Shown in pieces: positions 1-7,898 of a stretch of DNA of 42,630 nt. A model generated the notes under the pieces. It was not told the DNA's origin, did not search any database, and worked only from the letters and a program-made list of their open reading frames with translations. This stretch comes from SXIZ01 sp040079795 (GTDB lineage: Bacteria; Pseudomonadota; Gammaproteobacteria; Methylococcales; Methylomonadaceae): positions 1 through 42,630 of the forward strand of contig JBEBJQ010000028.1 of assembly GCA_040079795.1 (NCBI GenBank). Reading direction: 5' to 3'. Numbering within the stretch: the stretch's first letter is position 1; each line of letters begins with the position of its first letter. Both the position numbers and the translations under genes were made by a program.

Positions 1-402
1 GATTTATGCAAAATTATAGATTTACCTAAAATCACTGATCCGCGAGGTAACCTGACTTTTGTTGAATCAGGTAATCATATTCCATTTGATATTCAGCGTG
101 TTTATTATCTTTATGATGTTCCGGGTGGTTCCGAACGTGGCGGTCATGCCCACAAAGAGCTTCATCAGTTAATTATTGCTATGTCTGGAAGTTTTGATGT
201 GTTATTGGACGATGGTAAAGAGAAAAAACGCGTTCATTTAAGCCGCTCATATTATGGTTTGTATGTTTGTCCCATGATTTGGCGGGAGTTGGATAATTTC
301 TCTTCTGGCTCAGTTTGTATGGTATTGGCATCCAATAAATATGATGAGGCAGATTATTACCGCGATTATGTTGAATTTATGAGGGCGCGATGGAGCAGAT
401 AA
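1..402 (+). CDS. Sugar 3,4-ketoisomerase (FdtA/WxcM family), 5' end missing
   Basis: Reading frame 1 is open from the first base of the window and ends at TAA just before 403, so the gene starts outside the window. The visible 133 residues form a small cupin-like protein. The segment ending GGHAHKELHQ, followed by the YYGLYVCPMIWREL stretch, is typical of the FdtA/WxcM family, which isomerises dTDP-4-keto-6-deoxyglucose to the 3-keto sugar. The histidines in GGHAHKELH are the expected active-site residues. The next gene, 17 bases downstream, contains a sugar aminotransferase domain. That is the usual partner for making dTDP-3-amino-3,6-dideoxyhexoses such as Fuc3N or Qui3N for surface glycans. 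The exact product (galacto or gluco epimer) cannot be read from the sequence. Confidence 0.85.
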   Translation, partial: DLCKIIDLPKITDPRGNLTFVESGNHIPFDIQRVYYLYDVPGGSERGGHAHKELHQLIIAMSGSFDVLLDDGKEKKRVHLSRSYYGLYVCPMIWRELDNFSSGSVCMVLASNKYDEADYYRDYVEFMRARWSR

Positions 403-419
403 ACATGGGGAGCAATTAA

Positions 420-1964
420 GTGCAAAATATTCTGTTTGATACTAATATAATTTTTGATTGCTACGACAATGGGCGATTGGCTTGTTTTCCGGCATCCAAA
501 AGCGTATTTGAGTTAGTAACGAAATCAGGTTTTTATCAGGCTTATCTATCTAGCGCTAGTTTAGAAAACTTAGAAGTTTTAAAAAAGCGCGCGCTAGAGC
601 AAAGTTATCCAGAAATGTCTAATACAGAGCTCAAAGAGCTGACGGCGGACTTCATTAAAGGGCTATTGAAGCAGTTAAAACTCGCTAAAACGCCTTCTTA
701 CTTAGAAATCGATTATGCAGATATTAATGCGTCACTCATTATCGCCTCCGCTAAAGCCATTGATGCCAAAGTAATCACCCGCAATAGCGAAATAATTACT
801 AAATATCCAGATGTTGCATTGACCGCTGATGCTTTTATAAAGCAATGCCAGGAAAGGGCACAAAACATTCCTTTTTTAGATCTCAAAGCGGCTCAGCAAG
901 AGTTGGGTTTAGAATTGGAAAAAGGCTTTGATCGTGTCTTGAATTCCGGTTGGTACATACTGGGTCCTGAAGTCGAGGCTTTTGAAACAGAATATGCGGC
1001 TTACTGTGAGGCAAAGCACTGTGTCGGTGTCGCTAACGGTCTGGATGCTTTGCATCTGGCATTATTGGCATTGGATGTCGGCCCGGGCGATGAAGTGATT
1101 GTACCTTCCAATACTTATATTGCAACCTGGTTGGCGGTCAGTCAGTGCGGCGCAATCCCTGTCCCGGTTGAACCAAATCCGCTTACTTATAATATTGATC
1201 ACATCGGCATTGAAGCGGCTATTACTGCCCGAACCAAAGTTATTTTACCGGTACATCTTTATGGCCAGCCTGCGGATATGGAACCCATATTGGCAATTGC
1301 CCGAAAACACCAGTTACGGGTGTTAGAAGATGGCGCCCAAGCGCACGGTGCGCGATATAAAGGCAAAAGATTGGGGGCGCATGGTGACGTCGTTGCCTGG
1401 AGTTTTTACCCTGGTAAAAATTTGGGTGCATTGGGAGATGGTGGTGCTATTACCACAAATGATTCGGACTTGGCTGAGCGTATAAGTGTGCTGCGAAATT
1501 ACGGCTCCCGGGTGAAGTATGTCAATGAGATCCGTGGCTTTAACAGCAGACTTGATCCCCTTCAGGCGGCGGCTTTGCGGGCCAAGCTTAAGGTGCTGGA
1601 TAGCTGGAATGTCCGCCGGACAGAAATTGCAGCATGCTACACCGAGAAATTAGCAAATACCGACTTGATTCTACCAGTTGTTCCAGAATGGGCTGAGCCG
1701 GTTTGGCATCTCTATGTTGTGCAGCATAATCAGCGCGAAGCTTTGCAGAAACGCTTAAATCAGGTGGGCATTCATACGTTAATTCATTACCCCATTCCGC
1801 CACATCTGCAAGCGGCTTACGCTGAACTCGGTTTTGGTAAAGGTGATTTTCCTATCGCAGAAGCAATTCACCAAGCTGTGCTAAGTTTGCCAATGGGGCC
1901 ACATCTTGATAAGGCTCAGGTGGCTACTACTATAAAAGCATTACAGGCCGCTTTAAATAGGTAA
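420..1964 (+). CDS. Fusion of an N-terminal PIN-like domain with a DegT/DnrJ/EryC1 sugar aminotransferase
   Basis: The 514-residue protein has two parts. Residues 1-145 look like a PIN-type nuclease domain: D7 in ILFDTNIIFD, E49, D101 in DINASLIIASA, and N122 in VITRN at the fourth acidic position. Residues 149-514 are a full-length PLP-dependent sugar aminotransferase. It begins IPFLDLKAAQ, carries RVLNSGWYILGPEVEAFE, has VLEDGAQAHG, and has the Schiff-base lysine K333 in SFYPGKNLGALGDGGA. With the upstream ketoisomerase it probably makes a 3-amino-3,6-dideoxy sugar nucleotide (FdtB/QdtB-like). The GTG start has a strong Shine-Dalgarno GGGGAG at 407-412, seven bases away. No ATG or GTG lies at the start of the aminotransferase part, so the fusion appears real. 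The PIN part could be an active RNase, a toxin remnant or a structural module; its role is unknown. Confidence 0.85.
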   Translation: MQNILFDTNIIFDCYDNGRLACFPASKSVFELVTKSGFYQAYLSSASLENLEVLKKRALEQSYPEMSNTELKELTADFIKGLLKQLKLAKTPSYLEIDYADINASLIIASAKAIDAKVITRNSEIITKYPDVALTADAFIKQCQERAQNIPFLDLKAAQQELGLELEKGFDRVLNSGWYILGPEVEAFETEYAAYCEAKHCVGVANGLDALHLALLALDVGPGDEVIVPSNTYIATWLAVSQCGAIPVPVEPNPLTYNIDHIGIEAAITARTKVILPVHLYGQPADMEPILAIARKHQLRVLEDGAQAHGARYKGKRLGAHGDVVAWSFYPGKNLGALGDGGAITTNDSDLAERISVLRNYGSRVKYVNEIRGFNSRLDPLQAAALRAKLKVLDSWNVRRTEIAACYTEKLANTDLILPVVPEWAEPVWHLYVVQHNQREALQKRLNQVGIHTLIHYPIPPHLQAAYAELGFGKGDFPIAEAIHQAVLSLPMGPHLDKAQVATTIKALQAALNR

Positions 1965-1995
1965 TGCCTTATTATAAAAAGACGTCTATATAAAA

Positions 1996-2961
1996 ATGAA
2001 CACAGAAATTCAGCCTTTAGTTAGCATTATCGTCCCTTGTTATAATCATGAAAAATATGTAACAAAAACGATAGAAAGCATTGTAAATCAGACGTATAAA
2101 AATATTGAAATTATCGTATTAGATGATGGTTCTTCTGATAATTGCCCCATTCTTTTAGAAGCTTTAAGTAAGCAATATGGATTTTATTATGAACACCAGA
2201 AAAATAAAGGCTTGCCTGCTACTTTAAATAAGGCCATTAGGCTTGCTAAAGGAGAGTTTATTTCCATAATAGCATCAGATGATATTATGGCATTAGATAA
2301 AATTAATCTAATGGTTAATGAATTTAAAAATCTCGATAATGATTATGCGGTAACTTGCGGTGATGTGAAGTTTATTGATTCTGATGGCAATGAAATTAGT
2401 ATTAACCTGTATAACTTTACTTTAGATACTTTAGTGAGTTGTCAGACATTTAGTATGCATGATCTGGATGTTTTAAAAAAATTTGGGGAATATGCGAAAC
2501 TGATAAAAGATAACCATATCTCTGCAGTCAGTGCATTGATAAAAAAACAGGCGCTTATCGATGTCGGCCTTTATGAAGAATATATTTTTATAGAAGACTG
2601 GAATATGTGGTTGAAATTATCAAAGCAATATAAATTTAAATATATCGATAAAGTTGTGGCATTTTATCGGGTACATGATTCAAATTCCATAACATATCTA
2701 AATGCACGCTTATCTATGGACAAAATAAAAATTTTGGAGCGGGAGAAGCACTATTGCGCTGAAAAGCGTTTGCTTAAAACTTGGCGACATAGTTACTATG
2801 AGGCAATTCGATTTTTACTTAAAAGCAAGCAATATGATCTTTTTTTTAAAAAAATCATACAAAATAACTTATTTTTATATGTGTGGTACATGCTCAAAAA
2901 AATAATCAATAAGTTTAAGTTGTTATTTGGCATAAGAACTAATGTTTCGTTGCCGAATTAA
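1996..2961 (+). CDS. Family 2 glycosyltransferase
   Basis: This 321-residue protein has a GT-A fold start: VSIIVPCYNHEKYV at residues 9-22, VLDDGSSDN for the nucleotide site, and IIASDD as the metal-binding DXD-like motif near residue 94. FIEDWNMWLKLSK near residue 200 is the typical acceptor/catalytic region of GT2 enzymes. The C-terminal 80 residues are basic and hydrophobic, suggesting attachment to the membrane. The gene is clearly more AT-rich than its neighbours, with many AAA, ATA and TTA codons and A/T homopolymers, which suggests horizontal acquisition, as is common in polysaccharide loci. It lies 31 bases after the aminotransferase and is probably co-transcribed. The transferred sugar is unknown; the amino sugar made by the two preceding genes is a reasonable guess. 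Confidence 0.88.
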   Translation: MNTEIQPLVSIIVPCYNHEKYVTKTIESIVNQTYKNIEIIVLDDGSSDNCPILLEALSKQYGFYYEHQKNKGLPATLNKAIRLAKGEFISIIASDDIMALDKINLMVNEFKNLDNDYAVTCGDVKFIDSDGNEISINLYNFTLDTLVSCQTFSMHDLDVLKKFGEYAKLIKDNHISAVSALIKKQALIDVGLYEEYIFIEDWNMWLKLSKQYKFKYIDKVVAFYRVHDSNSITYLNARLSMDKIKILEREKHYCAEKRLLKTWRHSYYEAIRFLLKSKQYDLFFKKIIQNNLFLYVWYMLKKIINKFKLLFGIRTNVSLPN

Positions 2962-2987
2962 TAACAACCGTTTGATTGTTATTAATT
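2956..2987. terminator. Bidirectional hairpin between convergent genes
   Basis: AATTAATAACAA (2956-2967) pairs perfectly over 12 bp with TTGTTATTAATT (2976-2987) around an 8-base loop. It overlaps the stop codon of the glycosyltransferase and lies 28 bases from the stop of the convergent protease gene. The stem is AT-rich and neither strand has a long T run after it, so termination is inferred from position and symmetry. Confidence 0.5.
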
Positions 2988-3015
2988 CTTGAAGGTTAAA
3001 ACAATTCAGTCGGCT

Positions 3016-4116
3016 TTACTGGGTGATAACAAAATGTTCAATGGTTGAAAGCTCACTACGACAATTGTTACTGTAGGCGTAAATTGCTACAAAATAAGCA
3101 CTGCCTTTAGGTAAGGTGGCTGAAAAACTTCCGAGTGACTGGTCCAGTTCCAGGCTGGCAATCGGAAACATCGAAGGATATGGTGCGTAATACAAGCGAT
3201 AGCTGGTTGCCTTGTCTGAGGTCGTCCAGGTAGCGGTAGCGGTTATGTCGTTGGTGGTCAAGTTTAAAGTTGGTGTTGGAGGAATTTGGTCTGGAGTACA
3301 AATGGTCTTTGTAATAAATTCTTTAAACTTATCCACGCGGGTGTAAACCCCGTAATAACCAGGTGCACCGCAATCGGATTCACCGAAGCTGGTAATACCT
3401 GCTTGCCGCCAAACACTCCGTTCCGGATCAAATACAATTAATGGTCCGCCGCTGTCACCCTCGCAGGTATCTCGTCCGCCCGTTGCTATGCCTGCGCATA
3501 GCATGTACTCGTCTATTCCTTTTAAGCTTGCTTTGCATTGTTCATTGCTGATAATAGGTAGTGAAACTTGCTGCAAGCCGTAAAGAAACCGGTTTGAGGT
3601 TGCCGAGGTATTCCCCCAGCCGATCGCGATGGCATTATTTTGACCTGCTTCATCCAGGGTGCTGAAATCAGGCAGGGTTTCAATAGGCACTACTGATGAA
3701 GGGTTCTTTAACTTTATTAAGGCAATATCGTTTGTTAGATATTTGTGATCAAATTCGTCAGGAATAACAATTCTTTCGGCAGCAATGCGTTCACCGTCAG
3801 TAGAGTTTAAATTTGCACGGTTAATCAGCACTTCAAACTCTGAAATGTCTGTGCGCACATAATTATTTGAGTTTGAAGGTGATTCATCGAACATGCAATG
3901 TGCCGCGGTTAATACCCAGTCAGGGGCAACTAAACTTCCGCCGCAAAACACATTGCTCTTGGAACCGCTTAAGACCAAGCCTGCCATCCACGGCCATGCG
4001 TTTAGACCAGCTGCTTCGCCTCCGAGAATTTTGGGTTGAACGGCAGTGCTTGCCGCATCAATTTGCTGAGATGCTAAGAGTAACAACAGCCAGGTTATTT
4101 TAGTAATTTGTTTCAT
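3016..4116 (-). CDS. Secreted trypsin-like serine protease (S1A) with C-terminal accessory domain
   Basis: The 366-residue protein has a signal peptide (hydrophobic WLLLLLASQ core, likely cleaved after A21 or A22) and a short propeptide ending in K29, followed by ILGGEAAG as the mature N-terminus. The catalytic triad is H73 (LTAAHC), D130 (NDIALIKL) and S222 (GDSGGPL). D216, six residues before the serine, predicts cleavage after Lys/Arg. Residues from about 275 on form a roughly 90-residue beta-rich domain resembling fibronectin type III (TATWTTSDKATSYRLYYAPYP). Such a domain could mediate substrate binding or be a type II secretion passenger feature. The gene is a close paralogue of the next one upstream (4213-5301), so a tandem duplication is likely. 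Export through the type II system encoded about 11 kb away is plausible but inferred. Confidence 0.9.
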   Translation of the reverse strand: MKQITKITWLLLLLASQQIDAASTAVQPKILGGEAAGLNAWPWMAGLVLSGSKSNVFCGGSLVAPDWVLTAAHCMFDESPSNSNNYVRTDISEFEVLINRANLNSTDGERIAAERIVIPDEFDHKYLTNDIALIKLKNPSSVVPIETLPDFSTLDEAGQNNAIAIGWGNTSATSNRFLYGLQQVSLPIISNEQCKASLKGIDEYMLCAGIATGGRDTCEGDSGGPLIVFDPERSVWRQAGITSFGESDCGAPGYYGVYTRVDKFKEFITKTICTPDQIPPTPTLNLTTNDITATATWTTSDKATSYRLYYAPYPSMFPIASLELDQSLGSFSATLPKGSAYFVAIYAYSNNCRSELSTIEHFVITQ

Positions 4117-4154
4117 TATCTACAATACTCGGTATGTGTAATGTGGTTATGCAG

Positions 4155-4189
4155 GATCTTTACGCAAGAGTCCCGCTACGGGTAAGATC
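4155..4189. other. Hairpin between the two protease genes
   Basis: GATCTT at 4155 and AAGATC ending at 4189 pair, and an inner CCCG-CTA-CGGG hairpin sits at 4172-4182. It lies 3' of the upstream protease gene and 5' of the downstream one. No T tract follows on the minus strand, so it could be a weak terminator or an mRNA-stability element. Confidence 0.3.
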
Positions 4190-4212
4190 TCTGAGGTTAC
4201 TGCTGGTCAAGA

Positions 4213-5301
4213 CTATTTAATAACAAAGTGTTCAATATTCGAATATTCACTGTGGCAATGGCTGTTGTAGGCGGTAATGCCTACATAATAAGCACTTCCA
4301 GATGGTAAATTCACTGAAAATTGATCGCGCTGTGCGGGTTTTAGGCTATAAACCAGATTTCCTGCGGGATAAGGCGCGTAAGCTAGCTCATAGTCAGTCG
4401 CTGCGGCAAAGGTATTCCAGGTCGCAGTGACCACGTTTTTATTGGTGGCTAATGATAAAAATGGTGCTGGCAGTTGTTCCGCAGTACAAATGGTTTCAGC
4501 TATAAATGTGTTAAACATTTTTAAGCGAGTGTAAACGCCATAGAAACCTGCGGCCGCGCAGTTTGACGCGCCAAAACTGGTAATACCGGCCTGTCGCCAA
4601 GACTGACTTTCACGATCAAATACAATCAGTGGCCCGCCACTATCCCCTTCGCAAGTGTCTTTGCCGCCTTCCGCAAAACCGGCACATAACATGGTGTCCC
4701 TGACACTCGTCTGGCGTTTTTTACAGTCATCATTGCTGATGATCGGCAGCTCAACCTGCTGTAAATAATCAGGAAATGTTTTGTTAAAGGCTGAAAGGTT
4801 GCCCCAGCCCAATGCAATGGCATTTTGTCCGGCATTATCTTGATCGCTTTGTTCTGTGAGAATGTTGATCGGTTTGGTTTGAGAAGCTTCCACTAATTGA
4901 AGCAATGCAATATCGTTTTGCAGGGTTTTAGGGTTGAATAACGGGTGTATTAAAATGTGTTTAACAGCAATTCGTTCGCCTTGGGTTGAGCTTAACTGTG
5001 CCCGGTTAATGAGTACATCTAAGCTGTTTACTTTGTTATTAACGCAGTGAGCTGCGGTTAACACCCAGTTTTTTGCGATCAAGCTTCCGCCACAAAATAC
5101 CGTAATATCTGACCGATAAACCAGGGCTGCGACCCAAGGCCATTCGTTGTTAATAGCTGTTTCGCCACCAATAATTTTGGCATGATTGTTTAGGGCGGTT
5201 GCGTGTCCAGAATAAATCGCCAGTGTGCTTAAAATGAGTAGGGTTCTAAAAACAAGCCTGAAATCAAAAAAAATACTGTTGTTAAATTCGATTGCGTTCA
5301 C
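4213..5301 (-). CDS. Secreted trypsin-like serine protease (S1A), paralogue of the adjacent gene
   Basis: This 362-residue protein has the same layout as its neighbour. It has a hydrophobic export segment (LVFRTLLILSTLAIYSG, residues 16-32), propeptide end AK with mature start IIGGETAI, H85 (LTAAHC), D130 (NDIALLQL), S221 (GDSGGPL) and trypsin-type D215. The C-terminal domain again ends in a beta-rich SAYYVGITAYNS...HFVIK segment. The start chosen is a GTG at 5301. An in-frame TAA lies just upstream and no better start precedes the signal peptide, but the ribosome-binding site is poor, so the exact start is uncertain. Both copies keep every catalytic residue, so the second is not a decayed duplicate. 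Confidence 0.88.
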   Translation of the reverse strand: MNAIEFNNSIFFDFRLVFRTLLILSTLAIYSGHATALNNHAKIIGGETAINNEWPWVAALVYRSDITVFCGGSLIAKNWVLTAAHCVNNKVNSLDVLINRAQLSSTQGERIAVKHILIHPLFNPKTLQNDIALLQLVEASQTKPINILTEQSDQDNAGQNAIALGWGNLSAFNKTFPDYLQQVELPIISNDDCKKRQTSVRDTMLCAGFAEGGKDTCEGDSGGPLIVFDRESQSWRQAGITSFGASNCAAAGFYGVYTRLKMFNTFIAETICTAEQLPAPFLSLATNKNVVTATWNTFAAATDYELAYAPYPAGNLVYSLKPAQRDQFSVNLPSGSAYYVGITAYNSHCHSEYSNIEHFVIK

Positions 5302-5356
5302 GGTGGAATTGACAAGTTAAGCAAGTTTTAACTTTTCATAAATAAAACACGGCTGG

Positions 5357-5545
5357 TTATTCATAAGATTCATCATCATCATTTTCTTCAGCATCAATCG
5401 GTTCGCAGGGAATTTTGTGCGCTTCTGTTGCCCAATCGCCCAGATCTATCATTTTGCACCGTTCACTACAGAAGGGTTTGAAACGTTGTTCAGGAACCCA
5501 TTCAACTTTAGTGGCGCAAATAGGGCAGGAAACTGTAATGGCCAT
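5357..5545 (-). CDS. yacG: DNA gyrase inhibitor YacG (zinc protein)
   Basis: A 62-residue protein with four cysteines in the CPIC...CSERC arrangement (C7, C10, C26, C30), which binds one zinc ion. The following sequence MIDLGDWATEAHKIP is characteristic of YacG, and the tail is acidic (ENDDDESYE). E. coli YacG inhibits DNA gyrase by binding GyrB. The gene is the last of the pilB-pilC-pilD-coaE-zapD-yacG run. Its ATG shares one base with the TGA of zapD (TGATG), so translation is coupled. Confidence 0.93.
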   Translation of the reverse strand: MAITVSCPICATKVEWVPEQRFKPFCSERCKMIDLGDWATEAHKIPCEPIDAEENDDDESYE

Positions 5546-6315
5546 CAGAATGCACAGCAGATTAAAGTAAAGGGCACATTAACCAAGGTTTGGCTCGGGC
5601 GGGTATTCTCTGCTGAGGGACTCATAAAGCGTATGGTAAAGCGGTGTTTTCCTCCACTGGTTTCAGCAAAGTAAGGTAAGCTCCGATCCATTTTGATTAA
5701 GAGTAATTGATAAAGTTGATTGCTATCAAGTGCTAATTGAAAAAAACCTGCTTCCGCTACTTCGTTTGTCGTACGGCCACTTTTGCGGATAAAGTTAAGC
5801 AGCATGTTAATGGCTTGGTTAATATCATTAAACGGCTGAGTCCATTGTTCCAAATCGTTGCGCAGCACACTGTCATCTTGTTCTAACCAGTAATGAAATG
5901 CCGGTAAATCAAAAGAACAGGTACCCCCAGGAATAGAGCTGCGTTGTGAAATACTTTGAAACAAATCACTTTGCATGACACTAACGCCGAGCTTTTCATT
6001 GTTGGCATACAGGCGTCTGCCCATTTGATCGAGATCATGCAATATGGCTTTCAGTTTTTCAGTATCGACACCCGGAATGTTAGTCATCAGACCAAAAGCT
6101 TTAGCATGGCGATCTATTTCTTTCAAAATCTCTGATTTTATATCGTTACGACTGAAAATAGCCAATAAGTCCATTAAGGTTTTAATGGCTGCGCGTGTAT
6201 CTGAAACAGTAGTTTCTTGCAAAAAGTGCTGCAGTTGCATGAATAACTGTTCGATGCGAATAAACACACGAATCCGCTCATTTAGTGGAAATTCATAGGT
6301 AATACAAGTCGTCAC
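5545..6315 (-). CDS. zapD: Cell division protein ZapD
   Basis: This 256-residue all-helical then beta protein matches the ZapD (YacF, DUF1342) family, beginning TCITYEFPLNERIRVFIRIEQLF. Other family features are SSIPGGTCSFDLPAFHYWL in the middle and FTIRFM near the end. ZapD crosslinks FtsZ protofilaments at the cytokinetic ring in beta- and gammaproteobacteria. It sits between coaE and yacG, the conserved order in these groups. The start ATG is 39 bases from the coaE stop. Confidence 0.92.
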   Translation of the reverse strand: MTTCITYEFPLNERIRVFIRIEQLFMQLQHFLQETTVSDTRAAIKTLMDLLAIFSRNDIKSEILKEIDRHAKAFGLMTNIPGVDTEKLKAILHDLDQMGRRLYANNEKLGVSVMQSDLFQSISQRSSIPGGTCSFDLPAFHYWLEQDDSVLRNDLEQWTQPFNDINQAINMLLNFIRKSGRTTNEVAEAGFFQLALDSNQLYQLLLIKMDRSLPYFAETSGGKHRFTIRFMSPSAENTRPSQTLVNVPFTLICCAF

Positions 6316-6354
6316 AGGTCTTTTTAATCCTAAATTGAGAGGCGTACCATTAAC

Positions 6355-6963
6355 TTAACAGCAATGTTTAATGGAAAGTGAGAGGTACAAATTGTGCAAT
6401 GTTTTAACCTGTTCTGCAAGTGACTTATTTGGATTATTTGAATTATCAATGATGTCATCAGCGTTTAACTGGCGTTCAGCACGGGAAGTTTGAGCGTTTA
6501 GAATGGCTTGGATTTTTTCCATACTGAGCTGGTCGCGGGTCATGACGCGGCTGATTTGACATTCAACCGGGCAGTCAACAACGGCTATGCGATCGACAAA
6601 ATGGCTCATCTGCGTTTCAAATAACAGGGGAATTGCCAAGATGCAATAGGGTGCCTTAAGCGCATCCGCCTGTTGCTGCAGGTTAACATAAATCAAGGGG
6701 TGTAAGATCGCTTCCAAACGCTGTTTTTGGTTACTGTCATCAAAGATAATATCCCGGAGTTTTGCTCTGTTGAGCGAGCCATCATCTGCAATAACACCAT
6801 CACCAAAAGCTTCTTGAATGCTTAATAATGCGGGTTGGCCTTTTGCGACTAGAGCATGCGCTACAGCATCGGCATCAATAATGGGGGTGCCTAATCCTGC
6901 AAACACATGAGCCACGGTGGTTTTGCCTGCACCAATACCACCGGTCAAACCGACTTTAAACAT
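6355..6963 (-). CDS. coaE: Dephospho-CoA kinase
   Basis: A 202-residue protein of normal family length with the P-loop GGIGAGKTT (residues 8-16), followed by PIIDADAVAH, which contains the substrate-binding aspartates. CoaE phosphorylates the 3'-hydroxyl of dephospho-CoA in the last step of coenzyme A synthesis. It is placed 6 bases after pilD in the same operon, a pairing conserved in gammaproteobacteria although the functions are unrelated. Confidence 0.95.
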   Translation of the reverse strand: MFKVGLTGGIGAGKTTVAHVFAGLGTPIIDADAVAHALVAKGQPALLSIQEAFGDGVIADDGSLNRAKLRDIIFDDSNQKQRLEAILHPLIYVNLQQQADALKAPYCILAIPLLFETQMSHFVDRIAVVDCPVECQISRVMTRDQLSMEKIQAILNAQTSRAERQLNADDIIDNSNNPNKSLAEQVKTLHNLYLSLSIKHCC

Positions 6964-6969
6964 TTTGCT

Positions 6970-7896
6970 TTAAAAGCCAACTGCCGTCAGGTAAAGGCTA
7001 TTCAGTTCACCACCCCATAATAGCGCTATCCAGCCTGCTGCGGCTAAATAAGGGCCAAAGGGGATAGGGATGCTGCGATCTTTTTTAGCGAACAGTATCA
7101 TCGCAATACCGATAACAGCGCCCACTAATGACGATAATAAGATAATGACTGGCAGAAATTGCCAGCCTAACCAAGCGCCAAGTAAGGCTAATAATTTAAA
7201 GTCGCCATAACCCATGCCTTCTTTACCGGTCAGTAATTTAAAAGCCTGGTAAATACTCCATAAACTGAGGTAACCGGCTGCTGCACCTATTATGCTGGAA
7301 TCCGTACTGGTAAAAACCTCAAATTCACTTAACAGCAATCCCAGCCACAGCATTGGTAAAGTAAGATTGTCAGGCAACAACTGGTGATCAAAATCGATAA
7401 AACTTAACGCAATTAAACACCAGGTGAGCAGCAACGTCCAAGGTAGGGTAACATCAAAACCTATTTTCCAGGCAACGATAACCGAACACAGCCCGGTAAA
7501 AGCTTCAATGGCGGGATAACGCATCGAAATAGGGTTTTTGCATACCGCGCATTTGCCGCCCAGCAAGATATAACTGATGACTGGAATATTTTGACGGGGT
7601 TTGATGTCAGCTTGGCATTTTGGGCAGCGCGATAAAGGCAGCATCAGGTTGAAAGGTTTCTGTACTGCAATATCTTTATTCTGGGTGTGGGTGACTGCCT
7701 CCAGCAGTGCCGGGTCTTCGGTGTCGTTAAGGTTGTCTTTTAAAAAGGTTAAACAATCGCTACGCCACTCACGTTGCATCATGACTGGCAAACGATAAAT
7801 AACCACATTCAGGAAGCTACCAACCATTAGCCCGATGATACCGGCTAAACCAATAAGCAGATAAGGAGATTGCTCAAGCAGAGTGAGTAAGGTCAT
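6970..7896 (-). CDS. pilD: Type IV prepilin peptidase / N-methyltransferase
   Basis: The 308-residue polytopic membrane protein has two CxxC pairs forming a zinc site in the cytoplasmic domain (C91/C94 and C116/C119). The aspartyl protease motifs are FIDFDHQLLPD (from about residue 167) and GMGYGDFK with D232. It cleaves the leader from prepilins and methylates the new N-terminal residue. The window holds only this one, so it probably processes both the type IV pilins and the pseudopilins GspG-K encoded further right. It starts 2 bases after pilC. Confidence 0.95.
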   Translation of the reverse strand: MTLLTLLEQSPYLLIGLAGIIGLMVGSFLNVVIYRLPVMMQREWRSDCLTFLKDNLNDTEDPALLEAVTHTQNKDIAVQKPFNLMLPLSRCPKCQADIKPRQNIPVISYILLGGKCAVCKNPISMRYPAIEAFTGLCSVIVAWKIGFDVTLPWTLLLTWCLIALSFIDFDHQLLPDNLTLPMLWLGLLLSEFEVFTSTDSSIIGAAAGYLSLWSIYQAFKLLTGKEGMGYGDFKLLALLGAWLGWQFLPVIILLSSLVGAVIGIAMILFAKKDRSIPIPFGPYLAAAGWIALLWGGELNSLYLTAVGF

Positions 7897-7898
7897 GG

